From positions 2,314,001 to 2,378,000 of the forward strand of contig NZ_CP050022.2 of the NCBI RefSeq assembly GCF_011602485.2: a stretch of 64,000 nucleotides of DNA, given 5' to 3'. Below the pieces are notes generated by a model that was not told the DNA's origin, ran no database searches, and saw only the letters and a program-made list of their open reading frames with translations. This stretch comes from Bradyrhizobium sp. 1(2017) (GTDB taxonomy: Bacteria > Pseudomonadota > Alphaproteobacteria > Rhizobiales > Xanthobacteraceae). The position numbers were made by a program, and so were the translations under genes. This document shows positions 1-8,750 of this stretch, one piece after another (the stretch's first letter is position 1; every line of letters starts with the position of its first letter).

Positions 1-119
1 GGCAGCTTTGCGTGGGCCGTGCAAATTCCTAACTCGAATGTGAAGTGCAAGCGATCTTCGCACTTTGCGGCAAGCCGTTTGCATGTCACCATCACGTCAT
101 ACGACGGGAGACTGCTGCG

Positions 120-998
120 ATGCGCTTGCTGTTCTCGATCGGGGCTGTGCTGGTGGCCGGTATGCTTGCCGGAGGGGATGTCGCGGGCATCGCGGCGCCA
201 GGACCTAAATTTGAGCCGCCCAAGAATCCGCTGTCCAAGAATCAGCCGCAGCGGCTGGCCGCCGACAAGGACGCACAGGCCGTCGACGTCGAACTGATCC
301 TGGCGGTCGACGTGTCCTACTCGATGGACATGGACGAGCTCGCGATCCAGCGCGAGGGCTACGCGCAGGCGATCCAGTCGAAGGAATTCCTCCAGGCGCT
401 GAAGCTTGGTCCGAACGGCCGGATCGCGGTGACCTATTTCGAGTGGGCCGCCTCCAGCGACCAGAAGATCATCATCCCCTGGCGGCTGGTCGACGGTCCC
501 GAGACGGCGGATGCGGTCGCCGCCGAGATTATGAAGACGCCGATCCGGCGTGCCTCGCGCACCTCGATCTCCGGAGCGATCACCTTCGCGATGCCGCTGT
601 TCGACGAGGATCCGTATCGGGGCTTGCGCCGGGTGATCGACATTTCCGGCGACGGCCCGAACAATAATGGGGGGCCGGTCACGGTGGCGCGCGATGCCGC
701 GCTCGAGAAGGGCATCGTCATCAACGGTCTGCCGATCATGGTCAAGGAGCCGTCCTATTCGACCATGGATATCGACAATCTCGACTTCTACTACGAGGAC
801 TGCGTCATCGGCGGTCCCGGCTCTTTCGTCATCACGATCAAGGAGCGGGAGAAGTTCAAGGAAGCGATCCGCACCAAGCTGCTGATGGAGGTCGCGGGCC
901 GCACGCCGGAACGCCCCGTGATGCGGGTTGCGGACAGGGAGCCGCGCGTCAATTGCATGATCGGCGAGAAGATCTGGTCGGATCGCTGGGGCCGCTGA
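120..998 (+). CDS. Secreted DUF1194 / von Willebrand A-domain protein
   Basis: A 292-residue exported protein. The first ~25 residues form a signal peptide (MRLLFSIGAVLVAGMLAG core). The rest is a VWA fold whose metal-ion-dependent adhesion motif DxSxS reads DVSYS at about residues 64-68, followed by a typical SISGAI segment and an ISGDGPNNNG segment near the middle. These match the DUF1194 family of alphaproteobacterial secreted proteins, whose function is unknown. The ATG at 120 is chosen over an upstream ATG at 45 because a GGGAG stretch precedes it and only this start puts the signal sequence at the N-terminus. It stands alone, with about 120 bases before the next gene. The family call is firm; no role beyond metal-dependent protein binding in the envelope can be inferred. 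Confidence 0.85.
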   Translation: MRLLFSIGAVLVAGMLAGGDVAGIAAPGPKFEPPKNPLSKNQPQRLAADKDAQAVDVELILAVDVSYSMDMDELAIQREGYAQAIQSKEFLQALKLGPNGRIAVTYFEWAASSDQKIIIPWRLVDGPETADAVAAEIMKTPIRRASRTSISGAITFAMPLFDEDPYRGLRRVIDISGDGPNNNGGPVTVARDAALEKGIVINGLPIMVKEPSYSTMDIDNLDFYYEDCVIGGPGSFVITIKEREKFKEAIRTKLLMEVAGRTPERPVMRVADREPRVNCMIGEKIWSDRWGR

Positions 999-1118
999 TA
1001 GCCTGCCCGCGGTTGAGACTTTTCGCCTCATCTCGCCCAGTCATCGCGCTTAACCCCTCGTTAACCGGCACGTGGCCCTAATCGGACGGTTTCTGTTTGT
1101 TTCCAGGCGGCGTCTGAC

Positions 1119-1811
1119 ATGCCGGCAGGCGAGCGAACGAAGGCGGGTTTGTCAGGCCCGTGTCCGAGCAGTCCAATGGCCATCGTCACGTCGAGCACCA
1201 GCCAGATTTCGCCCGCCAACGAGCGGGTCTTTCACCAGAGCAGGCTGCTCGGTGAATGGAAAGGCAATTGGGTGGGCAACAACCAGCCCGTCAGCTTCAA
1301 CGTCGTCAACATCCGCGGTGCCCGGGCGCAGGTCGAGTACACCCATAACGGAAAGACCGAGCGGGGTTTTGGCGAGGTCAACGGCGCGCTGATCACCTTC
1401 GGCGGGGTCACGGTCGGCACCAAGGACGGCAAGAACATGGTGCTGTTGTTCTCGGCGGGCGGCGCCGGCAAGCAGACCGCCAATCTCGAGAAGCAGGACC
1501 CGCCGCCGTCCGACAGCCGGCTCATGGGAAGCTGGGGCGGTTATTCCAGCGACAACGGCAAGAGCGCGAGCTTCAAGGTGCTGTCGGTCAACGGCAAGGA
1601 AGCCGAGGTCAGCGTCACCACCGACGGCATCACCCGCCAGGGCACCGGCATCGTCTACAAGAACGTCATCATGTTCGGGCAGGCGCAGATCGCGACCGAC
1701 GACGGACAGAACGGCAGGATTATCTACCAGGTCGGCACCAAATCCTTCATGGTGCCCGTGACCAAATATCCGCCGGCCGATTCCTCGTCGACGCTCGACA
1801 AAACCGCCTGA
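1119..1811 (+). CDS. Hypothetical protein with two homologous halves
   Basis: A 230-residue protein I cannot assign to a named family. It contains two tandem copies of a ~70-residue unit. The first starts LLGEWKGNW and runs through VSFNVVNIRGARAQVEY. The second starts LMGSWGGYS and runs through ASFKVLSVNGKEAEVSV. Both then have a short Gly-rich turn, an ITFGG/IMFGQ strand and a DGKN/DGQN turn. The alternation of short strands suggests a beta-sandwich or barrel. There is no signal peptide or membrane segment. The start could also be the ATG at 1176; 1119 is preferred only because an AGGCGG lies upstream. It ends 7 bases before the convergent enoyl-CoA hydratase gene. Confidence 0.7.
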   Translation: MPAGERTKAGLSGPCPSSPMAIVTSSTSQISPANERVFHQSRLLGEWKGNWVGNNQPVSFNVVNIRGARAQVEYTHNGKTERGFGEVNGALITFGGVTVGTKDGKNMVLLFSAGGAGKQTANLEKQDPPPSDSRLMGSWGGYSSDNGKSASFKVLSVNGKEAEVSVTTDGITRQGTGIVYKNVIMFGQAQIATDDGQNGRIIYQVGTKSFMVPVTKYPPADSSSTLDKTA

Positions 1812-1818
1812 GCCCGCC

Positions 1819-2604
1819 TCACCATTTCGCCGGCCGCTTCTCCACGAACGCTCTCAAGCCCTCCTGCGCCTCGTCCGATGTCGCGACGTTGCAGAAATCG
1901 TCCACGGCGCTTGCAATGCTGCGCCGGTAGTCGAGATCGATCTGGCGCATGAAGGCGGCGCGGCCCATCCGCAGCACCGCCGCCGATTTTCCCGTGAACT
2001 GCGCTGCGAGCTTTGCGACCTCGGCCTCGAGCTCCGCATCGCCGACGACGCGGTTCACCACGCCGAGCTCGCGCGCCTCCGCCGCGCTGAAGACGCGGCC
2101 GGTGAACAGCAGTTCGAAGGCGCGATGACGTCCGACGATGCGCGGCAGATGGGCATAGTGAATCGCCGGGATGACGCCGACGTCGATCTCGGGATAGCCG
2201 AACGTCGCGCTCTCGGCCGCCAGCACCACGTCGCAGGACACCGCCATGGTCATGCCGCCGCCCCGCGCAGCGCCGCCGACCGCGGCGATGGACGGCTTTC
2301 CGAGCCCATACTGCGCGTCGTAGAGGTCGATATAGAGCGCCTGCAGGAACTCGCGGATCTCCGCGCCGGACCTGCCCAGCAGAATGTCGAGATCGAGGCC
2401 CGCCGAGAAGCGCTTGGCAATCGCGCTTCCCAGCACGACAACGCGCGCCTCCGTATCGTCGGCGGCGCGGCGGAGCGCGGTGACCACCGCGCGGATGACC
2501 TCGAGGCTCAGCGCGTTGACGGGTGGGCGGCGCAGCGTGATGCGGGCGATGTTGCCTGCGCGTTCGTAAGTGACGAGGCTGTCGGGTGTCACCTGGTTCT
2601 CCAT
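1819..2604 (-). CDS. Enoyl-CoA hydratase/isomerase family protein
   Basis: A 261-residue crotonase-fold enzyme acting on an acyl-CoA thioester in the cytoplasm. The N-terminal RPPVNALS is the CoA-binding strand. FSAGLDL and the Gly-rich GGAARGGGMTMAVSCD carry the oxyanion-hole backbone amides. FGYPEIDVGVIP contains the Glu usually needed for hydration. Its length is normal for a single-domain family member. The start lies 4 bases downstream of the stop of the nucleotidyltransferase gene, so the two are probably one transcript, although no metabolic link is obvious. The substrate cannot be named: Glu placement fits a hydratase, but dienoyl-CoA isomerase or another crotonase activity is possible. 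Confidence 0.85.
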   Translation of the reverse strand: MENQVTPDSLVTYERAGNIARITLRRPPVNALSLEVIRAVVTALRRAADDTEARVVVLGSAIAKRFSAGLDLDILLGRSGAEIREFLQALYIDLYDAQYGLGKPSIAAVGGAARGGGMTMAVSCDVVLAAESATFGYPEIDVGVIPAIHYAHLPRIVGRHRAFELLFTGRVFSAAEARELGVVNRVVGDAELEAEVAKLAAQFTGKSAAVLRMGRAAFMRQIDLDYRRSIASAVDDFCNVATSDEAQEGLRAFVEKRPAKW

Positions 2605-2608
2605 GCTG

Positions 2609-3436
2609 TCAAGTCGTCATCAGCTTCAACTGCCGGTCCATCCCGCGCACGGCTTCGCAGGCGGGGGCCAGGGCGCCGGCGCCGATCATCTGCCAGACCT
2701 CGCTTGTCTGCTCGGCCAGACCCGGGATCGTGAGCGGCAGGCGGGCCGCCTCCTGGAGCGCGCCCTTTTCGTTGATGAGATAGCGCTCGTTCAGTGCGTA
2801 CAGGACCTGTGCGACGCAGGCGAGCGACCTGTAGAGGCATCCTGCGACATGGGTCTGCTCGCCACGTGCCACCGCGAGCTCCGCATTCTCGATGCCAAAC
2901 GAGATTTCCCACTGGAAACGCTGGATCAACGCCTGACGCAGTGGCGGCGGATAAGGCAGCGCGATGGATTTGAGCCGGGCGATCACGCCGTTCGGATCGT
3001 GCAAGGGCTGACAATACGCGATCTCGCCCATCCAGATCGCCGAGCAGAAGCCGTGCGGATGGCCTGGCTGGTAATCCATGGTGACCACGCCGGCGCGGCA
3101 GGATTCCATCACGGCCTTGACCGCATCGGCGTTGCGGTAGAGCAGGTCAACCTTGCGGCCTTCCACCGAAAGCCAGGCGCCGCCGACGATCCACGGGCCC
3201 CATTCTCCGACCGGCGTCACGGCCGTGGCGGCGGGATCGTCGGCGATCTCCTTCGCGGCGGCCAGCAAGCGTTCGGTATCCAGCGGAACCGCCGACTTGA
3301 AATAAAGACCGATATCGTAGTCCGACGCCGCATGCGCGCTGCCCCGCGCGCGTGAGCCACCGAGGACGACTGCTTGCACGCCCGGTACTTCGGCAAAGGC
3401 AGATGTCAGGCGGGTGAGGAGCGGATCGTCGGGCAT
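2609..3436 (-). CDS. Nucleotidyltransferase-fold protein
   Basis: A 275-residue protein with a polymerase-beta-type nucleotidyltransferase core at the N-terminus. VVLGGSRARGSA followed by SDYDIGLYF (about residues 22-50) gives the GS motif and the DxD metal site. The C-terminal half is helical and holds no recognised domain. The family transfers an NMP to a small molecule or protein. The length exceeds that of MNT antitoxins, and no HEPN-type partner lies next to it, so a toxin-antitoxin role is unlikely. It is the first gene of a two-gene run with the enoyl-CoA hydratase. The substrate is unknown; an aminoglycoside-adenylyltransferase-like activity is one untested option. Confidence 0.75.
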   Translation of the reverse strand: MPDDPLLTRLTSAFAEVPGVQAVVLGGSRARGSAHAASDYDIGLYFKSAVPLDTERLLAAAKEIADDPAATAVTPVGEWGPWIVGGAWLSVEGRKVDLLYRNADAVKAVMESCRAGVVTMDYQPGHPHGFCSAIWMGEIAYCQPLHDPNGVIARLKSIALPYPPPLRQALIQRFQWEISFGIENAELAVARGEQTHVAGCLYRSLACVAQVLYALNERYLINEKGALQEAARLPLTIPGLAEQTSEVWQMIGAGALAPACEAVRGMDRQLKLMTT

Positions 3437-3652
3437 GAACCGTACGATGCCATCACTTCGCCGCCGGGAGCGCGCGATCGTTCGGCGCCACCGCCTGCGG
3501 TGCCGAGCCTGGACGTTTCATCGTTATCCTCCCATTCCGGCAGACTCGTGCGGCCGTGCGATGGCCAGCTTATGTTGCGGCCCGGCGCGTGCAAGACCTC
3601 GGGAACGCATGCTAGGCTGCGTGCAGGGGATCGCTCGCGAGATGGACGATTG

Positions 3653-4036
3653 ATGACCAACGAACAGCCGATGATGGCCGGCTCCGCCACCGTTTTCGTC
3701 GTCACCGACATCACGGCGAGCCTCGCTTATTACCGTGATGTATTCGGCTTCGAAGTCACCTTCGAGGACGGCTCGCCCCCGGGCTATGTCTGCCTCTGTC
3801 GAGAGGAGGTGTCCCTGCATCTGCTGGCTGCGGCCAGAACGAAACGATTGCCCGGGCAGGGCGGTCTCTGCGTCTTTGTCCGGGACGTGGACCAGCTTTA
3901 TGCCGAGCTGGCGGAGCGCGGGGCGACGCTGGTCAACCAGCCGCAGGACCGCCATTACGGCATGCGCGACTTTGACGCGGTCGATGCCGACGGCAACCAG
4001 ATCACGTTCGGGATGGGCGTGGGCGCCGCGGCCTGA
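3653..4036 (+). CDS. VOC / glyoxalase-superfamily protein
   Basis: A 127-residue single-domain VOC protein (two beta-alpha-beta-beta-beta modules). SATVFVVTDITASLAYYRDVFGFEV is the first module and GGLCVFVRDVDQLYAELAERGA opens the second. The C-terminal FDAVDADGNQITFG is the usual closing strand with its Asp-Gly-Asn turn. Such small proteins act as glyoxalase/dioxygenase relatives or as resistance proteins that bind bleomycin-like compounds. The metal ligands are incomplete by eye, so binding rather than catalysis is possible. The ATG at 3653 is chosen because the domain begins there; longer readings upstream are non-homologous Arg/Pro-rich sequence. It converges on the methyltransferase gene 28 bases away. 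Confidence 0.8.
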   Translation: MTNEQPMMAGSATVFVVTDITASLAYYRDVFGFEVTFEDGSPPGYVCLCREEVSLHLLAAARTKRLPGQGGLCVFVRDVDQLYAELAERGATLVNQPQDRHYGMRDFDAVDADGNQITFGMGVGAAA

Positions 4037-4064
4037 CAATATCAGCCGCGGCGTTCCTGCCGGG

Positions 4065-5123
4065 TCAGATCCGGGCCTCTAGGATCAGATTGAACGGAGT
4101 CTCGGCGGCGCGGCGGAAGCGAGACAGGCCGCCTTCACTGGCGACCTTGCGCAGCCTTGCCTCGCCGGCCTGCGCGCCGAGGGCGAGACCCACCTCCTGG
4201 TCGAGCGAGGCTGGCGTGCAGATCATGGTCGACGCCGCGTAGTAGACGCGTCCGACCGGATTGAGGTTGTCCTCGAGTCGGTCGTTCGCGAACGGCTCGA
4301 CCAGCATGCAGGTGCCGTCTTTCGCCATGCTCTCGCGCACATGGTTGATCGCGCCGACCGGATCGCCCATGTCGTGCAGGCAATCGAAGAAGCAGACGAG
4401 ATCGTAACCTTCGGCCGGATAGGTCTTGGCCGAATGAACCGCGAAGCTGACACGGTCGCCCAGCTTCGCCTCATTCGCCGCCTTTCGCGCCGCCTCGATC
4501 GAGCCCTCGTGATAGTCGAAGCCGTAGAAGCGTGACTTGGGGAAGGCTTCCGCCATCAAACGCGTCGAGACGCCGTGACCGCAGCCGACATCGGCGACTT
4601 TGGCGCCGCGCTTGAGCTTGTCCACGACGCCGTCGAGCGCGGGCAGCCATTCCTGCACCAGGTGATGCATGTAGCCGGTGCGGAAGAAGCGGGCCGTGCC
4701 GCAGAACAGGCACTCGCTGCGCCGGTTCCAGCCAACGCCCTTGCCGGACTTGAATGCCTCCGAAATCTTCGGTTCGTCGAGGAATGTCGAGGCGATGACG
4801 TTGCCGAACGCGCCGAGGAAGACCGGGCTGTCCTCGTCGGCGAGCGCCATCGCCTGCTCGGGCAGCATCGAGAATTTGCCCGAGGCTGAATCGTACTCGA
4901 TGTAGCCGGATGCGGCCTGGCTCGCGAGCCATTCGCGGATATAGCGCTCCTTCGTTCCGGTGGCGCTCGCGAGCTCGGAAGAGTTCATCGGTCCCTTGGC
5001 GGCGAGGGCGCGGTAGAGACCCAGCTTGTCCCCGAGCAGGACCAGCGATGAATTCATCGCGGCGCCGAACTCGGTGACCATCTTGCCCATAAAGGCATTC
5101 AACCTGTCGGAATCGACATTCAT
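4065..5123 (-). CDS. SAM-dependent methyltransferase with N-terminal winged helix (Rv2258c-like)
   Basis: A 352-residue two-domain protein. Residues ~1-90 form a winged-helix domain (MNSSELASATGTKERYIREWLASQ) of the type found in Rv2258c-like methyltransferases. Residues ~170-300 are a class I Rossmann methyltransferase with the SAM-binding motif VADVGCGHG, the ribose-binding acidic residue after FYGFD, and a post-I Asp in VCFFDCLHDMGDP. Proteins of this kind methylate small molecules in the cytoplasm. A GGAGG stretch precedes the ATG at 5123. It has its own promoter region of about 220 bases shared divergently with the small secreted protein gene. The substrate is unknown. Confidence 0.85.
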   Translation of the reverse strand: MNVDSDRLNAFMGKMVTEFGAAMNSSLVLLGDKLGLYRALAAKGPMNSSELASATGTKERYIREWLASQAASGYIEYDSASGKFSMLPEQAMALADEDSPVFLGAFGNVIASTFLDEPKISEAFKSGKGVGWNRRSECLFCGTARFFRTGYMHHLVQEWLPALDGVVDKLKRGAKVADVGCGHGVSTRLMAEAFPKSRFYGFDYHEGSIEAARKAANEAKLGDRVSFAVHSAKTYPAEGYDLVCFFDCLHDMGDPVGAINHVRESMAKDGTCMLVEPFANDRLEDNLNPVGRVYYAASTMICTPASLDQEVGLALGAQAGEARLRKVASEGGLSRFRRAAETPFNLILEARI

Positions 5124-5345
5124 GACAGCCTCCGTTCAATGTTGGGCACTTCCAGGGGTCTGCGCACTCACGAGAGGGAGCGCGCTTGGGTGCCTTGCAA
5201 ATGGGTCAACCGGTCACAGGGGAGGTTCAAGGCGTCAGGAAAAGGTGATCCCGGAACCGGACGCCGCGATCAACCGGCATTGCCGTCACTGGCATTTGCA
5301 CGATACCGGACGTATAGTTTGCGGAGCTCTTGACGGTTACCCAGT

Positions 5346-5948
5346 ATGCCCAGCCTTGCTCGTTCCTGTGGTCTTGCAACTCTCCTCGCCGTGCTCTGCC
5401 TCGGCGGAGCACATGCGCAGGTCGCGCCCCTGCAATATTGGATCCCGGGCGGGCCTTTCGGCTTTGGCGGCAGCGCCGTCCAGAGCTTCGACAGCTTCGA
5501 CAGCTATGGCAGCTTTCCGAGTTTCAATGCCGGCGATGCCAGCGGCTACGATTTTCGCCCCGGTTTCTTTGTCGGAAGCCAGCGCGGCAATCTTGGTTTG
5601 AGCGGCCTCAGCCAGAGCGCGCTCGCCGGCAATTTCAGTTCGCTCAATTATGACAGCACGCAGTTCGGCTACAACAGCAAGACCGCGGGCGGCATGCCCG
5701 TGACGTTCTTCGCCGGTTTCAACACGCTGAAGTACGGTGACGGTATTGGTAGCTCGCTGGCCCCGCTGACCTCCAGCGCCGCACCTGGCTATGGCGCGTT
5801 CGCGGGCGTCGAGTTCAAGCCGACCTCCAACCTCAGCCTGTCGTTCGGCGCCGGTTTCACCCAGCAGGACTCGAGCCGTATGGACAGCGACATCAGATCG
5901 AACATGCTGCCCGGGGAGTCGCCGGCGCTGAGCGGGCTTCGGCGCTAG
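5346..5948 (+). CDS. Small secreted Gly/Ser-rich protein, possibly surface or outer-membrane
   Basis: A 200-residue exported protein. It has a clear Sec signal peptide ending AHA-Q at about residue 25. The mature part is rich in Ser, Gly, Phe and Tyr, with short repeats such as [11 protein letters not shown]. The C-terminal third ([23 protein letters not shown]) resembles two amphipathic strands of an outer-membrane beta-barrel. I do not recognise the family. It is transcribed divergently from the methyltransferase gene. Its stop codon lies inside GCTAGC and shares bases with the stop codon of the convergent RNA methyltransferase gene. Confidence 0.65.
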   Translation: MPSLARSCGLATLLAVLCLGGAHAQVAPLQYWIPGGPFGFGGSAVQSFDSFDSYGSFPSFNAGDASGYDFRPGFFVGSQRGNLGLSGLSQSALAGNFSSLNYDSTQFGYNSKTAGGMPVTFFAGFNTLKYGDGIGSSLAPLTSSAAPGYGAFAGVEFKPTSNLSLSFGAGFTQQDSSRMDSDIRSNMLPGESPALSGLRR

Positions 5949-7219
5949 CGCTTGAACTTCGCCACCAGCTCCACATGCGGCGTGTGCCGGAACTGGTCCA
6001 CCGGCACCACCGTTTCGAGCTTGTAGCCGCCGTCGATCAGCAGCCGCGCGTCGCGGGCGAAGGTCGCGACATTGCAGGATACCGCGACCACGACGGGCAC
6101 CTTGCTCTCGGCCAGCTTCAAAGCCTGCGCCTGCGCACCTTGGCGTGGCGGGTCGAACACCACGGCGTCGAAGTCGCGCAGCTCCTGCGGTACCAGCGGG
6201 CGGCGGAACAGGTCGCGGGGCTCGGCCTTGATCGGCTTCAGGCCCGGTGTGCGCGCCGCTTTCGCGAGCGCGGCGACCGCGCCGGCGTCGCTGTCATAGG
6301 CTGCGATGCGCGACTTCTCGGCCAGCCTCAGCGCGAACGGGCCGACGCCGCAGAAGAGGTCGAGCACCTCCCTGGCCTTGCCGACGCGTTCGGCGACGAG
6401 AACCGCAAGCATCTCTTCGCCCGCCACCGTCGCCTGCAGGAACGAGCCCGGCGGCAGCGTCACCTCGGCACGGCCTATCCTCAGCGTCGGCGGCAGGCGT
6501 TGCAGCACCAGCTCGCCATGCCGGGTCAGCCGCGCCAGGCCGTGCTGCTCGGCGACGCGCGACAGCACGGTCACCAGCGGCGTCGGCAGGGGGCCGGAGC
6601 CGCGTACGTCGACGTCGAGGCCGTTGGCGGTCGCGGTGACCTGGATGTCGAGCGGCTTCGTGACCGCCATTTTCGACGTCAACTGTTCGGCGAGCGCCCA
6701 GGCGGCCTCGAGCGCGCCCTCGAGTGCGGGATCGAGGATGGGGCAGCGATGAATCGGGATGACGTCGTGCGAGCTCGTCGCGGAGAAACCGACCTTGAGA
6801 ACGTCGTGCGTGCCGAAGCGGCCGTGCAGCGTGATGCGCCTGCGCCCGGCACCGTGGGCATCGACCAGCGGCGCCACCTCGCAATCGAGGCCGGCCTGCG
6901 CCAGCGCCTCGACCACGATGCCGCGCTTCCAGGCGTGATACGGCTCGGCGGCCCAGTGCTGGATCGCACAGCCGCCACAGACGCCGAAATGCGGACAGAA
7001 CGGCTTGATGCGCTCGGGGTTCGCGACGTCCACGGCGAGCAGCTTGCGGCGGTCGGGATGATGGCCGACGACGTGGTCGACCTCGACAGTCTCGCCGCCA
7101 AGCGCATAAGGCACGTAGATCGCTTCGCCCGTCGCGAGCGAGACGCCGTCGCCGCGATGGCCGACATGATCGATGGTCAGGCGCTCAACCACGGCGCGCG
7201 CCCAGGAAGAATTCGACAT
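5945..7219 (-). CDS. Class I SAM-dependent RNA methyltransferase (TrmA/RlmD-type, Fe-S)
   Basis: A 424-residue m5U-type RNA methyltransferase acting on tRNA or rRNA. Residues 1-60 form a TRAM-like beta domain ([14 protein letters not shown]). [15 protein letters not shown] near residue 90 supplies the [4Fe-4S] cysteines. The C-terminal Rossmann domain carries [13 protein letters not shown] (SAM), VFDPPRQG and [13 protein letters not shown] with the catalytic Cys. The ATG at 7219 is preferred to a GTG at 7228. Either start lies inside the 3' end of tlyA, so translation of the two is probably coupled and both belong to the dxs-tlyA transcript. The exact modified uridine cannot be read from the sequence. 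Confidence 0.88.
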   Translation of the reverse strand: MSNSSWARAVVERLTIDHVGHRGDGVSLATGEAIYVPYALGGETVEVDHVVGHHPDRRKLLAVDVANPERIKPFCPHFGVCGGCAIQHWAAEPYHAWKRGIVVEALAQAGLDCEVAPLVDAHGAGRRRITLHGRFGTHDVLKVGFSATSSHDVIPIHRCPILDPALEGALEAAWALAEQLTSKMAVTKPLDIQVTATANGLDVDVRGSGPLPTPLVTVLSRVAEQHGLARLTRHGELVLQRLPPTLRIGRAEVTLPPGSFLQATVAGEEMLAVLVAERVGKAREVLDLFCGVGPFALRLAEKSRIAAYDSDAGAVAALAKAARTPGLKPIKAEPRDLFRRPLVPQELRDFDAVVFDPPRQGAQAQALKLAESKVPVVVAVSCNVATFARDARLLIDGGYKLETVVPVDQFRHTPHVELVAKFKR

Positions 7220-7919
7220 TGCCGTCACCGCCGGTGATCGGTGAGGGGAATATCTCGATGTCGGTGCAGCCGAGCGAGGCGGCGAAGGCCGCGATGTCGT
7301 CGCAAATCTCCCGGTGCACGGCGGCGTCGCGGATGATGCCCTTCTTGTTGTGCTTTCGCTCGGCTTCGAATTGCGGCTTGATCAGCGCCAGCAGGCTCAT
7401 GGGTGCCGCCGCCAATGACAACGCCACCGGCAGCACCGTCTTGAGCGAGATGAAGCTGACGTCGATGACGACGATGTCGGGCCGCGCCGGCAGACGCTTG
7501 CCCTCGTAGCTGCGGATGTCGGTCTCCTCCATCGACACGATCTTGGGATGATCGCGCAGCGAGGGATGCAATTGGCTGGTGCCGACATCGATGGCGAACA
7601 CGAGGCTCGCGCCGTTGGCCAGCAGCACTTCGGTGAAACCGCCGGTGGAGGCGCCGACATCGAGGCAGACATGGTCCTCGATCTCGATGGGATAACGTTC
7701 CAGCGCGCCGGCGAGCTTGACGCCGCCGCGGGAGACGTAGGGGTGCGCAGGCTCGGCCTGGATCACGGCATCCTCCGCGATCGTCTCCGACGGCTTTGCG
7801 ACCTGCCTGTCGTCGGCCGTGACGAGGCCGGCCTCGATCGCCGCGCGCGCCCGCGCCCGGCTTTCGAACAGGCCGCGCTCGACCAGCAATACATCCGCGC
7901 GCTTGCGGGCAGGGGGCAT
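7185..7919 (-). CDS. tlyA: TlyA-family rRNA 2'-O-methyltransferase / hemolysin-like
   Basis: A 244-residue protein with an N-terminal S4 RNA-binding domain (residues ~5-65, [12 protein letters not shown]) and an FtsJ-type methyltransferase domain. The SAM motif is [14 protein letters not shown]. The K-D-K-E set expected for 2'-O methylation is present as GGVKL, VIDVSF, IKPQFE and NVEFFL. TlyA proteins methylate cytidines of 16S and 23S rRNA and were once called hemolysins. It overlaps the downstream RNA methyltransferase by 35 bases. The run dxs, deoxyribosyltransferase-like gene, tlyA, RNA methyltransferase on one strand is consistent with co-expression, although about 250 bases separate dxs from the next gene. 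Confidence 0.88.
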   Translation of the reverse strand: MPPARKRADVLLVERGLFESRARARAAIEAGLVTADDRQVAKPSETIAEDAVIQAEPAHPYVSRGGVKLAGALERYPIEIEDHVCLDVGASTGGFTEVLLANGASLVFAIDVGTSQLHPSLRDHPKIVSMEETDIRSYEGKRLPARPDIVVIDVSFISLKTVLPVALSLAAAPMSLLALIKPQFEAERKHNKKGIIRDAAVHREICDDIAAFAASLGCTDIEIFPSPITGGDGNVEFFLGARRG

Positions 7920-7946
7920 CGGATCTCCGAAGAACGACTGGAAGGC

Positions 7947-8501
7947 TTATGTAGCGATCAATCGCGCGGCCGCCATCCGGACGCAAGTCTCGAACGCCGC
8001 GAGATCGTGCCAGACATCGATCGGCATCGTGGCCGGCGTCACCAGCGGGCAGCCGTGCAGCTCCAGCGCATGGATCATCATGAGGTTGTCGACGAGACCG
8101 AAATCCTCGACCGTCAGCCCCTGTGCATCGACCAGCCGTCCGTCCTCGGACGCGACGTCCATGAAGCGGCCGACGCGGTCGGCATAGACGGCACCGTCGT
8201 TGGAGTAGGCGAGGCAGAATTTGCGCCGCCCGGCCATGTAGCCGAGCTCGTAGACGGTGCCGGGATCGGCTCCGGCGCCCCGGAACGGGGTGAGGTTCGC
8301 GATGATGGCGTCGGCCTCATCCATCATCGTCTCATTGCCGCAAAAGATCTGGCGCGAGGCATCCGGTGCGGTGAGGTCGATCGCGTTGTCGAGAGGATAG
8401 AGGCCGGTGAGCCCGTGCGCGGAGCAGATTGCGACCTTGCGCCGGCCAATCTCAACCGCATCCGGCAGGAACACGTCGGGGCCCGCCAGATAGATTTTCA
8501 T
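7947..8501 (-). CDS. Nucleoside 2-deoxyribosyltransferase-like protein
   Basis: A 184-residue protein of the nucleoside 2-deoxyribosyltransferase fold (PF05014 type). It starts MKIYLAGPDVF, the typical first strand and nucleotide-binding loop. DEADAIIANLTPFRGAGADPGT with a following TVYELGYM carries the conserved Asp and the Glu that acts as nucleophile in characterised enzymes. The family cleaves or exchanges bases on deoxyribonucleosides or breaks down nucleotide derivatives. The ATG at 8501 is chosen because the domain starts there; upstream sequence belongs to a palindromic repeat. It sits 27 bases before tlyA on the same strand. Confidence 0.8.
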   Translation of the reverse strand: MKIYLAGPDVFLPDAVEIGRRKVAICSAHGLTGLYPLDNAIDLTAPDASRQIFCGNETMMDEADAIIANLTPFRGAGADPGTVYELGYMAGRRKFCLAYSNDGAVYADRVGRFMDVASEDGRLVDAQGLTVEDFGLVDNLMMIHALELHGCPLVTPATMPIDVWHDLAAFETCVRMAAARLIAT

Positions 8502-8551
8502 GGAATGACCGTTCGAATTCAGACGAGCTGCGAACCGCGCCGAAAGCTGCG

Positions 8552-8728
8552 CTCCCGCCCCCGCTTGCGGGGGAGGGTTGGGGAGAGGGTGTCTCCGCAA
8601 GCGAGAACCCCCAAGAGGAGAGAGCCCTCACCCGGATCGCTTTCGCGACATAGCCGAGGCTCCGCCTCGGCGTTCTCAGATACGGCCGCCTAAGGCGGCC
8701 TTTGCCTCTCCCGCAAGCGGGAGAGGTA
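8552..8728. repeat. Palindromic intergenic repeat (REP/BIME-like)
   Basis: About 180 bases between dxs and the deoxyribosyltransferase gene hold four hairpins. A CCCCCGCTTGCGGGGG stem lies at the left end, CCGAGGCTCCGCCTCGG and GGCCGCCTAAGGCGGCC follow, and CCTCTCCCGCAAGCGGG with its complement stands at 8705-8726. The right-hand palindrome recurs with one change at 33216-33237, and a related but diverged block occurs at 14401-14539. Such elements are typical extragenic repeats of GC-rich alphaproteobacteria. They may affect transcript ends, but that is not shown here. Confidence 0.7.
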
Positions 8729-8750
8729 AGGGGCAGCGCCTGCTCGGCAA

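Noticed and set aside
2609..3436. Toxin-antitoxin (MNT/HEPN) system
   Set aside because: The nucleotidyltransferase is too long for an MNT antitoxin, and its neighbour is an enoyl-CoA hydratase rather than a HEPN toxin.
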